Translations under genes and position numbers: made by a program | Shown here: positions 49,857 to 51,214 of the stretch, piece by piece | Layout: every line of letters begins with the position of its first letter | Numbering within the stretch: position 1 is the first letter of the stretch | Origin: Clostridiales bacterium UBA4080 | GTDB lineage: Bacteria; Bacillota; Clostridia; Lachnospirales; Vallitaleaceae | Reading direction: 5' to 3' | DNA: 51,214 bases | Assembly (NCBI GenBank): GCA_002381865.1 | Contig: DFYO01000027.1 | Span: forward strand, 1 to 51,214 | Notes under the pieces: generated by a model | The model's database searches: none | The model's input: only the letters and a program-made list of their open reading frames with translations | What the model was told of the DNA's origin: nothing

Positions 49857-50660
49857 ATGGAAAATAATATTAATATTTTAATTGCTGAGGATGATTTTGT
49901 ATTTCGGGAAAATATGAGATCGTTTTTTGAAGGAATTGAGGATGTTAATGTAGTTGGTCTGGCAAATAATGGGGAGGAGGCACTTCAGAAAATTAAGTCT
50001 GTGAAGGTAGATGTAGTAATTATTGATTTGATAATGCCGATAGTTGATGGGTTTACAGTTGTTGAAAGAATCAAGGATGAAGCATCACCTTATAAACCAG
50101 GTGTAATTGCAATATCTGAGCTTAGTGATGAAAAGGTAATACAGAATATTTACAGAGTTGGAGCAGATTATTTTATGTTAAAGCCGTTTAGCTTTAATGA
50201 AATGTTAAAAAGAATAAGGTTTCTAAAACAACAAAACGAATTATCACAAGATAAAAAGAAAAAGTTATCAATAGAGTTATTAGAAGAGAGCAAGGAGTAT
50301 AAAAAGAGGCTAATAGAAGCAGAAGTAACTAATATTATCCATGAAATTGGAATTCCTGCACATATCAAAGGCTATCATTATATAAGAGATGCCGTTATTC
50401 TTGTCATCAATGACCTTGAAGTCATCAACGCTGTAACAAAACAGCTCTATCCAACAGTAGCCAAAAAATTTAATACTTCTCCTACCAGAGTAGAAAGAGC
50501 AATCAGGCATGCGATTGAAGTTGCGTGGATTAGAGGGAGTGAAGAATTACTTTCAAGCATTTTCGGAAGCTGTTTTTCAAATACTAAGGGTAAACCAACT
50601 AATTCTGAATTTGTTGCAGTTTTAGCAGATAAGCTAAGAATTGAGCTCAGGGTAGGTTAA
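49857..50660 (+). CDS. spo0A: Stage 0 sporulation master regulator Spo0A
   Basis: Response regulator that starts endospore formation and related stationary-phase programmes. The receiver (residues 1-125) has the acidic pocket (IAEDDF), the phosphorylation aspartate in VVIIDLIMP near residue 59 and the lysine in FMLKPF. The DNA-binding domain (about 150-267) has the typical GIPAHIKGYHYIRDAV, SPTRVERAIRHAIEVAWIRG. The regions needed for box recognition and dimerisation look intact. GAGGGGGG precedes the ATG. Downstream is a terminator shared with rpsT. Confidence 0.97.
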   Translation: MENNINILIAEDDFVFRENMRSFFEGIEDVNVVGLANNGEEALQKIKSVKVDVVIIDLIMPIVDGFTVVERIKDEASPYKPGVIAISELSDEKVIQNIYRVGADYFMLKPFSFNEMLKRIRFLKQQNELSQDKKKKLSIELLEESKEYKKRLIEAEVTNIIHEIGIPAHIKGYHYIRDAVILVINDLEVINAVTKQLYPTVAKKFNTSPTRVERAIRHAIEVAWIRGSEELLSSIFGSCFSNTKGKPTNSEFVAVLADKLRIELRVG

Positions 50661-50740
50661 AGTTGCAATAGGTTTTGTTTTTGAGTATTTAATATTTATT
50701 AAACAACAGATTAAAAAATGGAAAACAATCAAGTTAACTA

Positions 50741-50793
50741 AAAAAGAGAGTATATTTTTATTGGCTTAACCAATAAAAATATACTCTCTTTTT
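50741..50793. terminator. Bidirectional terminator between spo0A and rpsT
   Basis: A perfect 24-bp inverted repeat (AAAAAGAGAGTATATTTTTA... ) with 5-nt loop CTTAA (50765-50769) and A/T runs at both ends. It serves spo0A on the plus strand and rpsT on the minus strand. Confidence 0.93.
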
Positions 50794-50804
50794 GTTATGA
50801 AAAA

Positions 50805-51068
50805 TTATTCCATTGTGTTTACAAGTTTACTTAAACGTGCTACTTTTCTAGCAGCTGTATTCTTGTGAAAAATCTTTTTAGCTTTTGCTTTATCTATTTC
50901 AGAAATTGTAACGATTAATTGAGCTGCAGCTGCAGCCTTATCATTCGCATTTACAGCAGTAATAAGCTTTTTAGTTTCAGTTTTAACTTTAGATTTAATC
51001 ATCTTGTTTCTAAGAGTTTTTGTTTCAGTTACTAAAATTCTTTTCTTTGCAGACTTGATATTAGCCAA
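50805..51068 (-). CDS. rpsT: 30S ribosomal protein S20
   Basis: Small-subunit protein that binds 16S rRNA. Helical, basic, 87 residues with the canonical start ANIKSAKKRI and the AAAAAQL-IVTISEIDKAKAKKIFHKNTAARKVARL core. The start is TTG at 51068, read in minus sense, 7 nt from GGAGGT (51076-51081). The GTG at 51077 is part of that ribosome site and adds residues not seen in S20. Confidence 0.93.
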   Translation of the reverse strand: MANIKSAKKRILVTETKTLRNKMIKSKVKTETKKLITAVNANDKAAAAAQLIVTISEIDKAKAKKIFHKNTAARKVARLSKLVNTME

Positions 51069-51214
51069 TCCATTCACCTCCGTACTTTATCTATTCTCCT
51101 TAGAACCTTTTGCGGTTCTCAAACATACTATATTATTTTAATGTAAATATATAAATAAGTCAATATCTATTTCTTTATTTTTTCTTTGGATCTGACTCAC
51201 ATATGATAATGTCC
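51069..51214 (-). other. Region upstream of rpsT, window edge
   Basis: AT-rich, no gene. A small inverted repeat (AGAACCTTTTGCGGTTCT, 51101-51118) lies upstream of the rpsT ribosome site and may be a leader element for autoregulation. I cannot identify a certain promoter. Confidence 0.35.

Overview
The window is an AT-rich (roughly one third G+C), densely packed chromosomal segment of an anaerobic low-GC Gram-positive bacterium, most likely a member of the Clostridia. The evidence is the gene content (Spo0A, ScpA/ScpB, two Asp23-type proteins, FakA, a biotin-dependent sodium-pump decarboxylase), strong AAGGAGG-type ribosome binding sites, frequent TTG/GTG starts and classic intrinsic terminators. 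Nothing looks like a prophage, insertion sequence, CRISPR array, tRNA or rRNA. I do not assign a genus.

Layout. (1) 1-9.9 kb: aspartate-type aminotransferase, purB, proC, a NUDIX ADP-ribose pyrophosphatase, xerD, deoB-pdp (nucleoside salvage), a second aminotransferase and a rhodanese. (2) 10-13.4 kb: a degenerate M50-like membrane protein, scpA-scpB, rluB and the MnmM-type tRNA methyltransferase. (3) 13.4-18.9 kb: a decaying-looking cassette made of a histidine kinase that lacks the end of its ATPase domain, a lipoprotein, an ABC ATPase and two ABC-2 permeases, the first interrupted by an in-frame TAA. (4) 19-24.1 kb: a five-gene biotin-dependent decarboxylase/sodium pump operon with two different carboxyltransferase subunits. 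(5) 24.1-32.6 kb: structured intergenic DNA, an uncharacterised three-helix membrane protein, an RpiR regulator, an HI0933-type flavoprotein, aroH, cmk, ispH, an S1-domain protein and cheR. (6) 32.6-39.2 kb: a YprB-like nuclease and rpmB on the minus strand, then asp23-fakA-recG and a thermonuclease. (7) 39.3-50.7 kb: the conserved asp23-nusB-xseA-xseB-ispA-[OLE RNA]-oapA-dxs-tlyA-nadK-argR-recN-spo0A block, followed by rpsT on the minus strand.

The standout element is a 595-nt structured RNA between ispA and the next membrane-protein gene. Its position, size and closing helix (10 bp, perfect, joining the two ends) identify it as OLE RNA, and the gene after it as its partner OapA. The class is already described, but its molecular role remains poorly understood. 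Here oapA has an unusual translation start, directly abutting an in-frame stop.

Other points of interest: a small family of three intergenic repeats, two of them hairpins that differ by compensatory base changes; alternative hairpins ahead of the uncharacterised membrane protein; two Spo0A-box matches in the spo0A promoter; and the absence of spoIVB and spoIIM from the places where many Clostridia and Bacilli carry them.
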